Source: a virus. From it: a DNA stretch of 32,444 nt. Shown one piece after another: positions 8,428 through 13,945 of this stretch (positions within the stretch are counted from its first letter, which is position 1; every line of letters starts with the position of its first letter). The DNA lies in the IMG/VR virus record IMGVR_UViG_3300034198_017033, positions 1-32,444 of that record, one strand, 5' to 3'. A model generated the notes under the pieces. That model did not search any database, was not told the origin of the DNA, and saw only the letters and a list, made by a program, of their open reading frames with translations. The position numbers and the translations under genes were made by a program.

Positions 8428-8841
8428 TTATTTGTTTAACAATTTCTCAAAACTCAAATCATGATGATGAGATTTTTTATCTTTCATAGTAACAAAAGTA
8501 AAATTAGCAGCACATATTTCTTCAATATCACCACGTTGACTTTCTCTAGTTACTGTAATTTTAACTTGAATTGATGACCTACCCAATGCTTTTATATCGG
8601 CTTTCATTGTAATCAAATCACCTAGAAAAGCTGGTTTTTTAAAATCAATCTTATCAACACTAGCTGTCACAGCACCATCACAATCAGTTTCATATATTGC
8701 TCTACGAACAACCTTAACACCAGCAACGTCCATTTCAGCCATTACCTTACCACCAAACAATGTGTCAGCATAGTTTAAGTCTTGTGGGAACACCGTAAAC
8801 GAGTGTATTGCACTTATTTTATCTCCTTTAAACTTTTCCAT
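8428..8841 (-). CDS. Acyl-CoA thioesterase-like hot-dog protein
   Basis: 137 residues. The segment HSFTVFPQDLNYADTLFGGKVMAEMDVAGV is the hot-dog helix region of the YciA/BFIT acyl-CoA thioesterases, with the conserved N-x-x-D-T-x-F-G-G element; SVDKIDFKKPAFLGDLI and later CAANFTFVTM strands fit the fold. Family members cleave acyl-CoA to fatty acid and CoA in the cytoplasm. It overlaps the upstream stop by one base. Next to a membrane channel gene it could adjust host lipids, which is inference. Substrate unknown. Confidence 0.85.
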   Translation of the reverse strand: MEKFKGDKISAIHSFTVFPQDLNYADTLFGGKVMAEMDVAGVKVVRRAIYETDCDGAVTASVDKIDFKKPAFLGDLITMKADIKALGRSSIQVKITVTRESQRGDIEEICAANFTFVTMKDKKSHHHDLSFEKLLNK

Positions 8842-9083
8842 TACTTTAAATCTTTATTTAATCTTACTATTATTTGTGTTAACGTTTCATTAGCGTTAAC
8901 ATAACCGTTATCTTCAGCCACACCAACCATAAAACACAAAGCTTCTGTTAAACACTTTATATCTGTGGTAATCACCTCTTTAGCTTCTTCAGCTGTAGTT
9001 GGTGGGTTGACACCCTCAGGTTTGTTTATTGATATTGGAGTTTTGCTTTCTGTATCAATGCTAATGTTTATATCTGTTTTCAT
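8841..9083 (-). CDS. Hypothetical protein, 80 residues
   Basis: No family recognised. Polar N-terminus (MKTDINISIDTESKTPISIN), then a helical half with ALCFMVGVAEDNGYVNANETLTQIIVRLN. A longer frame with ATG at 9128 exists, but the TATATTTG promoter box at 9098-9105 lies between the two, so transcription starts near 9091 and the ATG at 9083 is the likely start. First gene of the thioesterase-bestrophin-DHFR unit. Confidence 0.72.
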   Translation of the reverse strand: MKTDINISIDTESKTPISINKPEGVNPPTTAEEAKEVITTDIKCLTEALCFMVGVAEDNGYVNANETLTQIIVRLNKDLK

Positions 9084-9097
9084 ACTCAAATTTTTTA

Positions 9098-9105
9098 CAA
9101 ATATA
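9098..9105 (-). promoter_or_regulatory. Promoter -7 box for thioesterase/bestrophin/DHFR operon
   Basis: Minus strand TATATTTG ending 15 nt before the ATG at 9083. It decides that start over the upstream ATG at 9128. Confidence 0.7.
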
Positions 9106-9151
9106 CGAATTATTTTATCAAATAACAATATTTATATTAAAAATTAATGTT

Positions 9152-9304
9152 ATGGCAAAACCACAATCAAAATCAGCTAGTGTTTCTGTGAGAATCGAAA
9201 AACCTAAAAAGAAAAGACCAAGAGTTCATTCTAAATGTAAATCTTCAAAATTGAAGAAGTCTAAGAATTATTTGAAAAAATATAAAGGCCAAGGAAAACG
9301 CTAA
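9152..9304 (+). CDS. Small basic protein, 50 residues
   Basis: ATG at 9152 opens a 50-codon frame ending TAA at 9302-9304. It begins MAKPQSKSASVSVRIEKPKK and is dominated by K/R/S (KKKRPRVHSK, KSSKLKKSKNYLKKYKGQGKR). Proteins of this size and composition recur in phages of aquatic Bacteroidota as I remember them, without known function; nucleic-acid binding is a reasonable guess from charge. It is on the strand opposite to its neighbours and is followed at once by a strong hairpin terminator, which supports expression. Confidence 0.75.
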   Translation: MAKPQSKSASVSVRIEKPKKKRPRVHSKCKSSKLKKSKNYLKKYKGQGKR

Positions 9305-9335
9305 AAAAAAAGAGGGGTATCCCCTCTTTTTTTAT
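9305..9335 (+). terminator. Bidirectional intrinsic terminator
   Basis: AGAGGGG (9311-9317), loop TAT, CCCCTCT (9321-9327), followed by a T tract; an A tract precedes it, so it also works on the minus strand for the 35-codon gene. Confidence 0.9.
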
Positions 9336-9366
9336 TTTAACAACACCTTTATTAGTGACTTCATAT

Positions 9367-9474
9367 TTATTTGAATTTACTAAGAATTTCTTCGTTTTGT
9401 TTAAGTAATTTTTTTCTTTTAACTACGTTACCTCTGTTAGGTTTAGCTGCTGGTCTTTTTTTTGCTCTTGCCAT
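9367..9474 (-). CDS. Tiny basic protein, 35 residues
   Basis: ATG at 9474-9472, stop TAA at 9369-9367. The peptide begins MARAKKRPAAKPNRGNVVKR and ends in NEEILSKFK. Strongly basic, no family recognised. It lies after the tRNA-Gly terminator and is closed by the bidirectional hairpin at 9311-9327. Probably real given the clean frame and terminator, but too short to be sure. Confidence 0.55.
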   Translation of the reverse strand: MARAKKRPAAKPNRGNVVKRKKLLKQNEEILSKFK

Positions 9475-9508
9475 AATATTTAATTTTTACTATAAATATC
9501 TGACATAA

Positions 9509-9536
9509 ATAAAAAAACCCATCATAATGATGGGTT
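9509..9536 (-). terminator. Terminator after tRNA-Gly(GCC)
   Basis: On the minus strand AACCCATCA, loop TTA, TGATGGGTT followed by a T7 tract, starting 4 nt after the tRNA. Confidence 0.88.
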
Positions 9537-9539
9537 TAG

Positions 9540-9613
9540 TGCAGTAGACGAGACTTGAACTCGCAACCCTTGACTTGGCAAGCCAATACTCTAACCAATT
9601 GAGCTACTACTGC
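9540..9613 (-). tRNA. tRNA-Gly(GCC)
   Basis: Acceptor GCAGTAG/CTACTGC, anticodon loop TTGCCAA, T-arm GCGAG-TTCAAGT-CTCGT, discriminator A. Last tRNA of the operon 1 stretch; GGC is among the glycine codons in leader peptide 1. Confidence 0.93.
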
Positions 9614-9615
9614 AT

Positions 9616-9693
9616 TTATGCCTCTCTCTCTGCATCCGTCACACCCCATTTGTATTCTGTTAATCTCCTAAGACCGTTTGCTACGCTTGACAT
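9616..9693 (-). CDS. Possible 25-residue peptide upstream of tRNA-Gly
   Basis: The 139-nt gap between the 88-residue gene and tRNA-Gly holds a frame ATG (9693) to TAA (9616) encoding MSSVANGLRRLTEYKWGVTD plus AEREA. The stop is 2 nt before the tRNA. A 6-bp helix ACCGTT/AACGGT can form across its start region. It has no excess of glycine codons, so it does not look like an attenuator leader. Real coding status uncertain. Confidence 0.35.
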   Translation of the reverse strand: MSSVANGLRRLTEYKWGVTDAEREA

Positions 9694-9752
9694 AAAGTCT
9701 CAGCCCTTAAAAGGATTTTCCTAACGGTAAATCGGTCTCAAAAACCAGTATA

Positions 9753-10019
9753 TCATTTAAAGTCGATTTTACCAACTATCTTGAAACCTTGTGGTTTCCA
9801 TTTTTCTTTTTCTTTGTCACTTATCGTGTTGCCATTTCTACCAACATGAAACTTATGACATGATTTACATTTATACGCCACCACTTTGAATTTTCTATCT
9901 GGTAGTGCGTTCACACCCTTAGCGTGCTTGATAGCTTGCTCAAGTGTATCAAATGGTTTTTTTGGTTTATCAATTAACTCACCATTTATTCTGCTAACAA
10001 TTTGAGTTGTACAATCCAT
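9753..10019 (-). CDS. Hypothetical protein with zinc-ribbon-like C-x2-C-x2-H motif, 88 residues
   Basis: Starts MDCTTQIVSRINGELIDKPK. The segment YKCKSCHKFHVGRNGN has two cysteines and a nearby histidine pair like a small metal-binding knuckle. A helix LEQAIKHAKGVNAL precedes it. An upstream in-frame ATG at 10040 overlaps the promoter -7 box, so the ATG at 10019 is chosen, about 12 nt after the expected transcript start. No family named. Confidence 0.72.
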   Translation of the reverse strand: MDCTTQIVSRINGELIDKPKKPFDTLEQAIKHAKGVNALPDRKFKVVAYKCKSCHKFHVGRNGNTISDKEKEKWKPQGFKIVGKIDFK

Positions 10020-10037
10020 AGTTTTATATTTATGTTG

Positions 10038-10045
10038 CAAATATA
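10038..10045 (-). promoter_or_regulatory. Promoter -7 box inside tRNA operon 1 tail
   Basis: Minus strand TATATTTGC, driving the 88-residue gene and tRNA-Gly(GCC); it excludes the ATG at 10040 as start. Confidence 0.7.
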
Positions 10046-10065
10046 CTAACTATTTTTGAACATAA

Positions 10066-10290
10066 CTATTTTTTGTTAATTATTTTTTGTACTAAACCAG
10101 CTTCATTTATATTTTCTTTAGCTTCTTCAATGTTTTTAGCATAAAAAATAACATTCAACTCAGGTATCTCAATTTTTATTGGACCGTTGCCAATACCATT
10201 TAATTCTTCTTTTTTAAGTTCCCAATCTCTTAGAAATCTTTTTTTTCCCTCTTTGGTCATAAAACGACCACTAAATTTTAACCCTTCCAT
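10066..10290 (-). CDS. Hypothetical protein, 74 residues
   Basis: Begins MEGLKFSGRFMTKEGKKRFL, a basic helical start, and continues into a beta/alpha pattern (PIKIEIPELNVIFYAKNIEEAKENINE) reminiscent of a small RNA-binding-like fold, though no family is recognised. It starts 19 nt after tRNA-Thr in operon 1 and has no promoter box of its own, so it is probably carried on the tRNA transcript. Confidence 0.68.
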   Translation of the reverse strand: MEGLKFSGRFMTKEGKKRFLRDWELKKEELNGIGNGPIKIEIPELNVIFYAKNIEEAKENINEAGLVQKIINKK

Positions 10291-10308
10291 AATATTACAT
10301 TGATTTAG

Positions 10309-10382
10309 AGCCTCCGACAGGAATCGAACCTGCGACCTTCTCCTTACAAGGGAGTTGCTCTGGCCTGCTGAGCTACGGAGGC
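10309..10382 (-). tRNA. tRNA-Thr(UGU)
   Basis: Acceptor GCCTCCG/CGGAGGC, D-arm GCTC..GAGC, loop CTTGTAA, T-arm GCAGG-TTCGATT-CCTGT. Outer pair of the anticodon stem is A-A. Matches the ACA/ACG codons abundant in leader peptide 1. Confidence 0.92.
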
Positions 10383-10388
10383 ATATAT

Positions 10389-10473
10389 TGGTGGGCCCAG
10401 AGGGATTCGAACCCCCACGTCCAGAGGAACCTGATTTACAGTCAGGCGAGCCAGCCAGTTGCTCAATGGACCC
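10389..10473 (-). tRNA. tRNA-Tyr(GUA), CCA encoded
   Basis: Acceptor GGGTCCA/TGGGCCC, anticodon arm CCTGA-CTGTAAA-TCAGG, extended variable arm as expected for class II Tyr, then ACCA encoded at the 3' end. Matches two TAT codons in leader 1. Confidence 0.93.
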
Positions 10474-10479
10474 AAATTC

Positions 10480-10541
10480 AGGATGGCATGTTACGATTCA
10501 AAGTAAAAATTTGATGTTTGTTAACTTGCTGAAACCACCCT
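10480..10541 (-). ncRNA. Hairpin element C with TTTCAGCAA motif
   Basis: Between tRNA-Gln and tRNA-Tyr. Minus strand: AGGGTGG, immediately TTTCAGCAA (10534-10526), about 40 nt of AT-rich sequence, then CCATCCT, which pairs with AGGGTGG (one G-U). No T-arm. The same arrangement of a 7-nt stem strand followed by TTTCAGCAA flanks the permuted tRNA at 18048-18175 and element B at 23386-23473. Function unknown; T4 also carries stable non-tRNA RNAs in its tRNA cluster. Confidence 0.45.
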
Positions 10542-10545
10542 TTAG

Positions 10546-10618
10546 TTGGAAGATAGGGACTCGAACCCTAAAAACGACAGTCAAAGTGTCGTATGTTAAC
10601 CAATTACATCATCTTCCA
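10546..10618 (-). tRNA. tRNA-Gln(UUG)
   Basis: Acceptor TGGAAGA/TCTTCCA (U1-A72 as typical of Gln), anticodon arm CGACA-CTTTGAC-TGTCG, T-arm TAGGG-TTCGAGT-CCCTA. Matches four CAA codons in leader 1. Confidence 0.94.
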
Positions 10619-10625
10619 ATATTTG

Positions 10626-10699
10626 AGCGACTGACGGGTCTCGAACCCGCCCTATTCCTGATTGGAAGTCAGGTGCCATACCAACTAGGCGACAGTCGC
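10626..10699 (-). tRNA. tRNA-Gly(UCC)
   Basis: Acceptor GCGACTG/CAGTCGC, anticodon arm CCTGA-CTTCCAA-TCAGG, T-loop TTCGAGA. Matches GGG codons of leader 1. Confidence 0.94.
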
Positions 10700-10705
10700 A
10701 ATTTT

Positions 10706-10751
10706 CTAATTCTACGCAGACACTTAAAATGAATGGGCCCCTATGAATTAG
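10706..10751 (-). repeat. 7-bp inverted repeat in tRNA spacer
   Basis: CTAATTC (10706-10712) and GAATTAG (10745-10751) bracket 32 nt between tRNA-Pro and tRNA-Gly. Could form a hairpin in the operon transcript; no T-arm or TTTCAGCAA motif. May be a processing hairpin. Confidence 0.35.
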
Positions 10752-10767
10752 TAACAGTCTCGTCTCG

Positions 10768-10843
10768 TCGGGTAGACTGGATTCGAACCAGCGTGCTCTA
10801 GCGTCCAAGGCCAGCGAGATAAACCTGACTCCTCTACTACCCG
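10768..10843 (-). tRNA. tRNA-Pro(UGG)
   Basis: Class I tRNA: acceptor CGGGTAG/CTACCCG, anticodon arm CTGGC-CTTGGAC-GCTAG (one G-U), T-arm GCTGG-TTCGAAT-CCAGT. Matches the two proline codons in leader 1. Confidence 0.93.
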
Positions 10844-10852
10844 TAATATTTG

Positions 10853-10925
10853 TGCTCCCGAAGGGCCTCGAACCCTTTACCCCTCCGTTAAAAGCGGAGT
10901 GCCCGTCCACATGAGCTTCGAAAGC
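10853..10925 (-). tRNA. tRNA-Lys(UUU), copy 2
   Basis: Acceptor GCTTTCG/CGGGAGC with two G-U pairs, anticodon arm CTCCG-CTTTTAA-CGGAG, T-arm AAGGG-TTCGAGG-CCCTT. The body differs from the neighbouring Lys tRNA, so it is not a recent tandem copy. Confidence 0.92.
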
Positions 10926-10946
10926 ATTTAACCATTTCTGGTTTTT

Positions 10947-11023
10947 TGGTACCCCCGAAGAGACTCGAACTCTTGACTCCCTAATTAAAAGTTAGGTGCT
11001 CTAACCAACTGAGCTACGAGGGT
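10947..11023 (-). tRNA. tRNA-Lys(UUU), copy 1, CCA encoded
   Basis: Acceptor ACCCTCG/CGGGGGT (A1-U72), D-arm GCTC..GAGC, anticodon arm CCTAA-CTTTTAA-TTAGG, ACCA encoded. AAA/AAG codons occur three times in leader 1. Confidence 0.92.
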
Positions 11024-11055
11024 ATATTACACTCATAACCAATTGGCTGAGTGCG

Positions 11056-11091
11056 TTAGCGTTTATTCTTTATGTTCTTTATTGTTTTCAT
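11056..11091 (-). CDS. Possible 11-residue Lys-rich peptide upstream of tRNA-Lys
   Basis: Between the class II tRNA and tRNA-Lys, ATG (11091) to TAA (11056) reads MKTIKNIKNKR. Four of ten codons after Met are Lys, and two Lys tRNAs follow. A 6-bp hairpin CACTCA/TGAGTG follows the stop but has no T tract, so the attenuator case is weaker than for the three main leaders. Confidence 0.3.
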   Translation of the reverse strand: MKTIKNIKNKR

Positions 11092-11119
11092 TTTTTTGTT
11101 TTGTGTTTTGTATTTCTTG

Positions 11120-11214
11120 TCTGGTAAACAGGATTCGAACCTGTGGAAGACACTACCTTTGTGCCCTCATCGGATTCCAAGTCCGACCGCTTAAACCATC
11201 TCGCGCATTACCAG
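11120..11214 (-). tRNA. Class II tRNA with UGG anticodon (Ser/Leu-like body)
   Basis: Acceptor CTGGTAA/TTACCAG, D region GCGCGAGATGGTTTAAG, anticodon arm TCGGA-CTTGGAA-TCCGA (perfect stem), a long variable arm of about 25 nt, T-arm ACAGG-TTCGAAT-CCTGT. The body is class II like Ser or Leu, but the loop reads UGG (Pro). One base change at position 36 (G for A) would give Ser(UGA). A normal class I tRNA-Pro(UGG) is in the same operon. Charging identity cannot be read with certainty. Confidence 0.8.
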
Positions 11215-11226
11215 TAATTTATTGCA

Positions 11227-11263
11227 TAAAAAAACCCAGTTTAGATTTTACTCTGAACTGGGT
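11227..11263 (-). terminator. Attenuator terminator of tRNA operon 1
   Basis: Minus strand ACCCAGTT (11263-11256), 14-nt loop, AACTGGGT (11241-11234), then T7. It lies between the leader peptide and the first tRNA, so read-through is required for tRNA expression. An upstream ACTGGGT at 11326-11320 can pair with its 5' arm. Confidence 0.85.
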
Positions 11264-11287
11264 CTATAATTTGTACTTACGTACTTA

Positions 11288-11389
11288 CTATATTGTTGTC
11301 AAGTCTGAAAACATGACACACCCAGTCGACCTGAACGGTTTCCCGCCCTTAGGTTGATATTGCGTTTGATATGTCGTTTGTGTTTTCAT
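11288..11389 (-). CDS. Leader peptide 1 (33 residues), tRNA attenuator
   Basis: ATG at 11389-11387, TAG at 11290-11288. Codons 2-18 read KTQTTYQTQYQPKGGKP: every one is Thr, Gln, Tyr, Pro, Lys or Gly, which is the set of tRNAs in the downstream operon (Lys x2, Pro, Gly x2, Gln, Tyr, Thr). The codons also suit the anticodons: CAA for UUG, ACA/ACG for UGU, TAT for GUA, GGG and GGC for UCC and GCC. Codons 22-24 (ACT GGG T) form the strand able to pair with the terminator's 5' arm. The gene lies about 72 nt after the promoter. Inferred role: a ribosome stalled on these codons allows read-through into the tRNAs. Confidence 0.75.
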   Translation of the reverse strand: MKTQTTYQTQYQPKGGKPFRSTGCVMFSDLTTI

Positions 11390-11403
11390 AACTTTGTTTT
11401 TTC

Positions 11404-11421
11404 TATTTGTTTATAAATATG
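11404..11421 (-). repeat. 18-nt element shared by leaders 1 and 2
   Basis: An identical 18-mer (plus strand TATTTGTTTATAAATATG) is found here and at 22860-22877, in both cases between the promoter and the leader ATG. The minus strand reads TATAAACA, close to the T4 late box TATAAATA, so a second late promoter is possible. Confidence 0.55.
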
Positions 11422-11467
11422 TTGTTTTTTGTAAAAATTCTTTTTTTGTTTATTTTTAATTATAGTG

Positions 11468-11498
11468 CAAAGATACTAACTATTATAATACAAGTCAA
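11468..11498 (-). promoter_or_regulatory. Strong promoter of tRNA operon 1
   Basis: Minus strand TTGAC (11498-11494) followed after 18 nt by TATCTTTG (11475-11468). The upstream, spacer and box sequence is nearly identical to the promoters of operons 2 and 3. Confidence 0.82.
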
Positions 11499-11551
11499 GT
11501 TTTTTTGTAACTTTTTTTAAAATAATTTATAAATAACTGAAAACCAGCTTT

Positions 11552-11953
11552 TTATTTTTTATTTTTCTTTTCGTTTCTTTTTGTTATTCTATCTCTAAGC
11601 TTCGCCGCTAACTCATAATTTTCTTCTTCAACAGCGATTTCAAGTTGATTTTCTAATGGAACCCTAGTTTTTTTCTTTTTAAAGGGTACGTCTGAAATTA
11701 TAGTTTTAATTACTTGACCATGTTTTGTGTGCCAAATTTGTTTTTGAAAGAACACACCATTTTCTTCATAGCTTTTAATTTCATCTGGTTCACCTAGATT
11801 TTTATCTAATTCTTTCATCAACCCTTCTTTATCGAAGTTTTTCATGTTGGATATATTCTTAAATAAATCACCCATCATATTGGTGTTATCATCTTTATTG
11901 TTGTTTGACTTATCATTTAAGAAGTCATTGAACAAGTCATCAAATTTACTCAT
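11552..11953 (-). CDS. UVR-motif protein, 133 residues
   Basis: The C-terminal LENQLEIAVEEENYELAAKLRDRI (about 101-124) is a UVR motif, the coiled-coil UvrB/UvrC interaction helix also found in ClpC-adaptor (McsA-like) proteins. The N-terminus is asparagine/aspartate-rich and likely disordered (NDKSNNNKDDN), the middle is a small beta region. No nuclease or Zn motif, so it is an adaptor-like protein rather than UvrB or UvrC. A perfect T4-late-like TATAAATA lies 23 nt upstream. Partner unknown. Confidence 0.72.
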   Translation of the reverse strand: MSKFDDLFNDFLNDKSNNNKDDNTNMMGDLFKNISNMKNFDKEGLMKELDKNLGEPDEIKSYEENGVFFQKQIWHTKHGQVIKTIISDVPFKKKKTRVPLENQLEIAVEEENYELAAKLRDRITKRNEKKNKK

Positions 11954-11975
11954 TTTTAATATTTTTTTTTTGTTT

Positions 11976-11983
11976 TATTTATA
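11976..11983 (-). promoter_or_regulatory. T4-late-type promoter box TATAAATA
   Basis: Minus strand TATAAATA, 23 nt upstream of the UVR-protein ATG, giving a leader of about 17 nt. No TAnnTTTG box is present in this gap. Confidence 0.5.
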
Positions 11984-12028
11984 AATACTTTGTTTTTGAT
12001 AATATAACTAATATTGTTAAATCACCCA

Positions 12029-12850
12029 TTATGAATTCAATAAAACAGTTTTTATTTCACTGACCAATTCTCTATGTTTATCACTATATTGTGTCCACGC
12101 TAAATCCATTTGTTTTAAGTCATAGTGTTTTAAAACAGTGCTATAATCATCAACACCTTCAGGTCTTCCGATAATATAAATACTATCAGCTAATTCAACT
12201 GCAAGTTTAATATCGTGTGTTGAAAACATAATTGTGTTAGACTCATGTGCCGAACCAATTTTATCAAAAGACTGTTTAACTTTTTCAATGTTACCAACGT
12301 CTAATCCAGAGAAAGGTTCATCTAGAATCATAAAGTGTTTGTTGGTAAGCATTTGTTCAATGATTGCGGTACGTTGTCTTTGACCACCAGATAATTCACA
12401 TGGGTATTTGTCTTTATGTTCTAAAAGACCCCATTCTGTAAGATAATCGTTTATGATAGTATCTTTTTCTGCTTTAGGGTAAGTTGATTTACGCATAGCG
12501 TATTGACAAATCTGAGTAACTGTTTTATGTCTGAAAAGCGTGTATTTTTGGTCAACAAAACCAACATCACCTTCATCTAAAGGTTTAGCATCGCTTGAAT
12601 CGTCAGTATCCATATCAGCCAATAATATTTGACCACTCATTGGTTTTAATAAACCAGTAAGAACTTTAAACAATGTAGACTTACCTCTACCTGAACGTCC
12701 CAACACTGCAATAACTTGACCAGTTGAATCAAAGTCTTTTCTTATTACATTTCTTTCTATGATGTTGATGTCTTTAATAATGACTTTCCCATCGTAACCT
12801 GCGCTTACGTTATCAACGTATAATAGCGTTTCATTTGTTGTATACGGCAT
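12029..12850 (-). CDS. ABC transporter ATP-binding protein
   Basis: 273 residues with all ABC motifs: Walker A GRSGRGKST (about 51-59), Q-loop DQKYTLFR, signature LSGGQRQR, Walker B HFMILDEP, D-loop SGLD and H-loop STHD. It belongs to the nitrate/taurine/sulfonate importer type and ends a run that also includes a matching permease (13059-13838) and a substrate-binding/OmpA fusion. It would power the inner-membrane complex. A 63-residue membrane protein lies between it and the permease. Substrate unknown. Confidence 0.93.
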   Translation of the reverse strand: MPYTTNETLLYVDNVSAGYDGKVIIKDINIIERNVIRKDFDSTGQVIAVLGRSGRGKSTLFKVLTGLLKPMSGQILLADMDTDDSSDAKPLDEGDVGFVDQKYTLFRHKTVTQICQYAMRKSTYPKAEKDTIINDYLTEWGLLEHKDKYPCELSGGQRQRTAIIEQMLTNKHFMILDEPFSGLDVGNIEKVKQSFDKIGSAHESNTIMFSTHDIKLAVELADSIYIIGRPEGVDDYSTVLKHYDLKQMDLAWTQYSDKHRELVSEIKTVLLNS

Positions 12851-12855
12851 AATTT

Positions 12856-13047
12856 TTATTTTTTAAACTCTTCTAACATTTCATCTAAACGTTTACTAAT
12901 TTTTAATTGTTCAGGTGTTTGTTTTATTTTCTCATAAGTAACTATATTACTTTTTTTATTAGAAAATAAATTAAACAAATAATCAATAGTTATAACTATT
13001 AAACCACCAATTAACCCACAAATAATAATGATTAAAACATACAGCAT
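12856..13047 (-). CDS. Small single-span membrane protein, 63 residues
   Basis: N-terminal membrane segment LYVLIIIICGLIGGLIVITI (residues 2-21), then a charged cytoplasmic-type tail with a C-terminal helix KRLDEMLEEFKK. It lies between the ABC permease and ATPase genes with short gaps, so it may be an accessory subunit of the transporter. No family recognised. Confidence 0.7.
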   Translation of the reverse strand: MLYVLIIIICGLIGGLIVITIDYLFNLFSNKKSNIVTYEKIKQTPEQLKISKRLDEMLEEFKK

Positions 13048-13058
13048 AATTTTTAATT

Positions 13059-13838
13059 TTAAAAGTTAGAATACCTGAATATTAATTTTCTTAATTTTGT
13101 TAACAAGAAGTCAAGCACGATACCAACAAGGATAATCACAATTTGAACCGCAATAACACGTCCGTTGTCACCAACCTTATCACCATTCTTAATAAGAACA
13201 CCAAGACCACCAGCAGCGATAAGGATACTCTCAATACTTACAAGCATCATCCATACAATCGCAAGGTTTTGTCTAACCAATTCAAATACGTAATCAAAAC
13301 GTCCTTTAATCACCACTTCCCAAAGCATTTCCCATCTGTTACAACCAAGCGTTCTTGCATGGTCAAATTCTTCTTGTGAAATGTCTTTAATCATCTGTAC
13401 AAGCGATGTAATCAAATAAGTCGACATAAACATTACAAGTACCCATACTTGTATAGTTCTTGCACTAGAAATGATAATAGTGATGTAAAATGTAATACCA
13501 GCTAGCGGTAAGAATCTAAGCTTTGAAATAAAGTCAGCCCAACCCTTAAAGAATGGTAACGTACTTAAATAAGTTACAAACAAAGAAATAAAAACTGAAA
13601 TTAAAACAGCTTGAGCACATAACGCTAAAGAATTGAATAAATGAACAATAAGACCATCAGTCCATATAGTTCCAAACCCTTTCAACACTTGTGACGGTGT
13701 TGGAAACAAGTGCGTTGTACCCATAGCACAAACACCCCAAATAGCAAACAAAGAAACTAACCATATTGTTAGCATTATTGTTTTTTCAGACCCTTTTATT
13801 GTTTGAAAAGGGACAAACATTTTAATTATATTTTTCAT
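13059..13838 (-). CDS. ABC transporter permease
   Basis: 259 residues with about six hydrophobic segments. The N-terminal HLFPTPSQVLKGF is the usual start of SsuC/TauC-type permeases, and EEFDHARTLGCNRWEMLWEVVI (about 156-177) is the EAA loop that contacts the ATPase. It forms the inner-membrane channel of the transporter encoded here. A TATTTTTG box lies 18 nt upstream, behind the terminator of the OmpA-fusion gene, so permease and ATPase can be regulated apart from it. Confidence 0.9.
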   Translation of the reverse strand: MKNIIKMFVPFQTIKGSEKTIMLTIWLVSLFAIWGVCAMGTTHLFPTPSQVLKGFGTIWTDGLIVHLFNSLALCAQAVLISVFISLFVTYLSTLPFFKGWADFISKLRFLPLAGITFYITIIISSARTIQVWVLVMFMSTYLITSLVQMIKDISQEEFDHARTLGCNRWEMLWEVVIKGRFDYVFELVRQNLAIVWMMLVSIESILIAAGGLGVLIKNGDKVGDNGRVIAVQIVIILVGIVLDFLLTKLRKLIFRYSNF

Positions 13839-13855
13839 TGTGTTATAATTTTATA

Positions 13856-13863
13856 CAAAAATA
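13856..13863 (-). promoter_or_regulatory. Promoter -7 box for ABC permease/ATPase genes
   Basis: Minus strand TATTTTTG, 18 nt before the permease ATG. Confidence 0.6.
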
Positions 13864-13894
13864 CTATTTATTTTTCAAACTACCAAATAATAAT

Positions 13895-13930
13895 AAAAAA
13901 AAATCCCTGATGTTAATCAGGGACTTTTTA
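13895..13930 (-). terminator. Terminator after substrate-binding/OmpA gene
   Basis: TCCCTGAT (13904-13911), loop GTTA, ATCAGGGA (13916-13923); a T9 tract follows on the minus strand. Confidence 0.9.
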
Positions 13931-13945
13931 ATTAAAACACGAACA

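Noticed and set aside
9616-9752. TPP-riboswitch-like CTGAGA and AAGCGTAG fragments upstream of tRNA-Gly
   Set aside because: Only scattered short matches; the paired arms of a thi-box are missing and no thiamine gene follows.
10355-11357. Plus- and minus-strand open frames of about 100 codons across the tRNA arrays (also 23229-23738)
   Set aside because: They read through tRNA genes; the peptides (for example GPEGFEPPRPEEPDLQSG) are the usual translated-tRNA artefacts.
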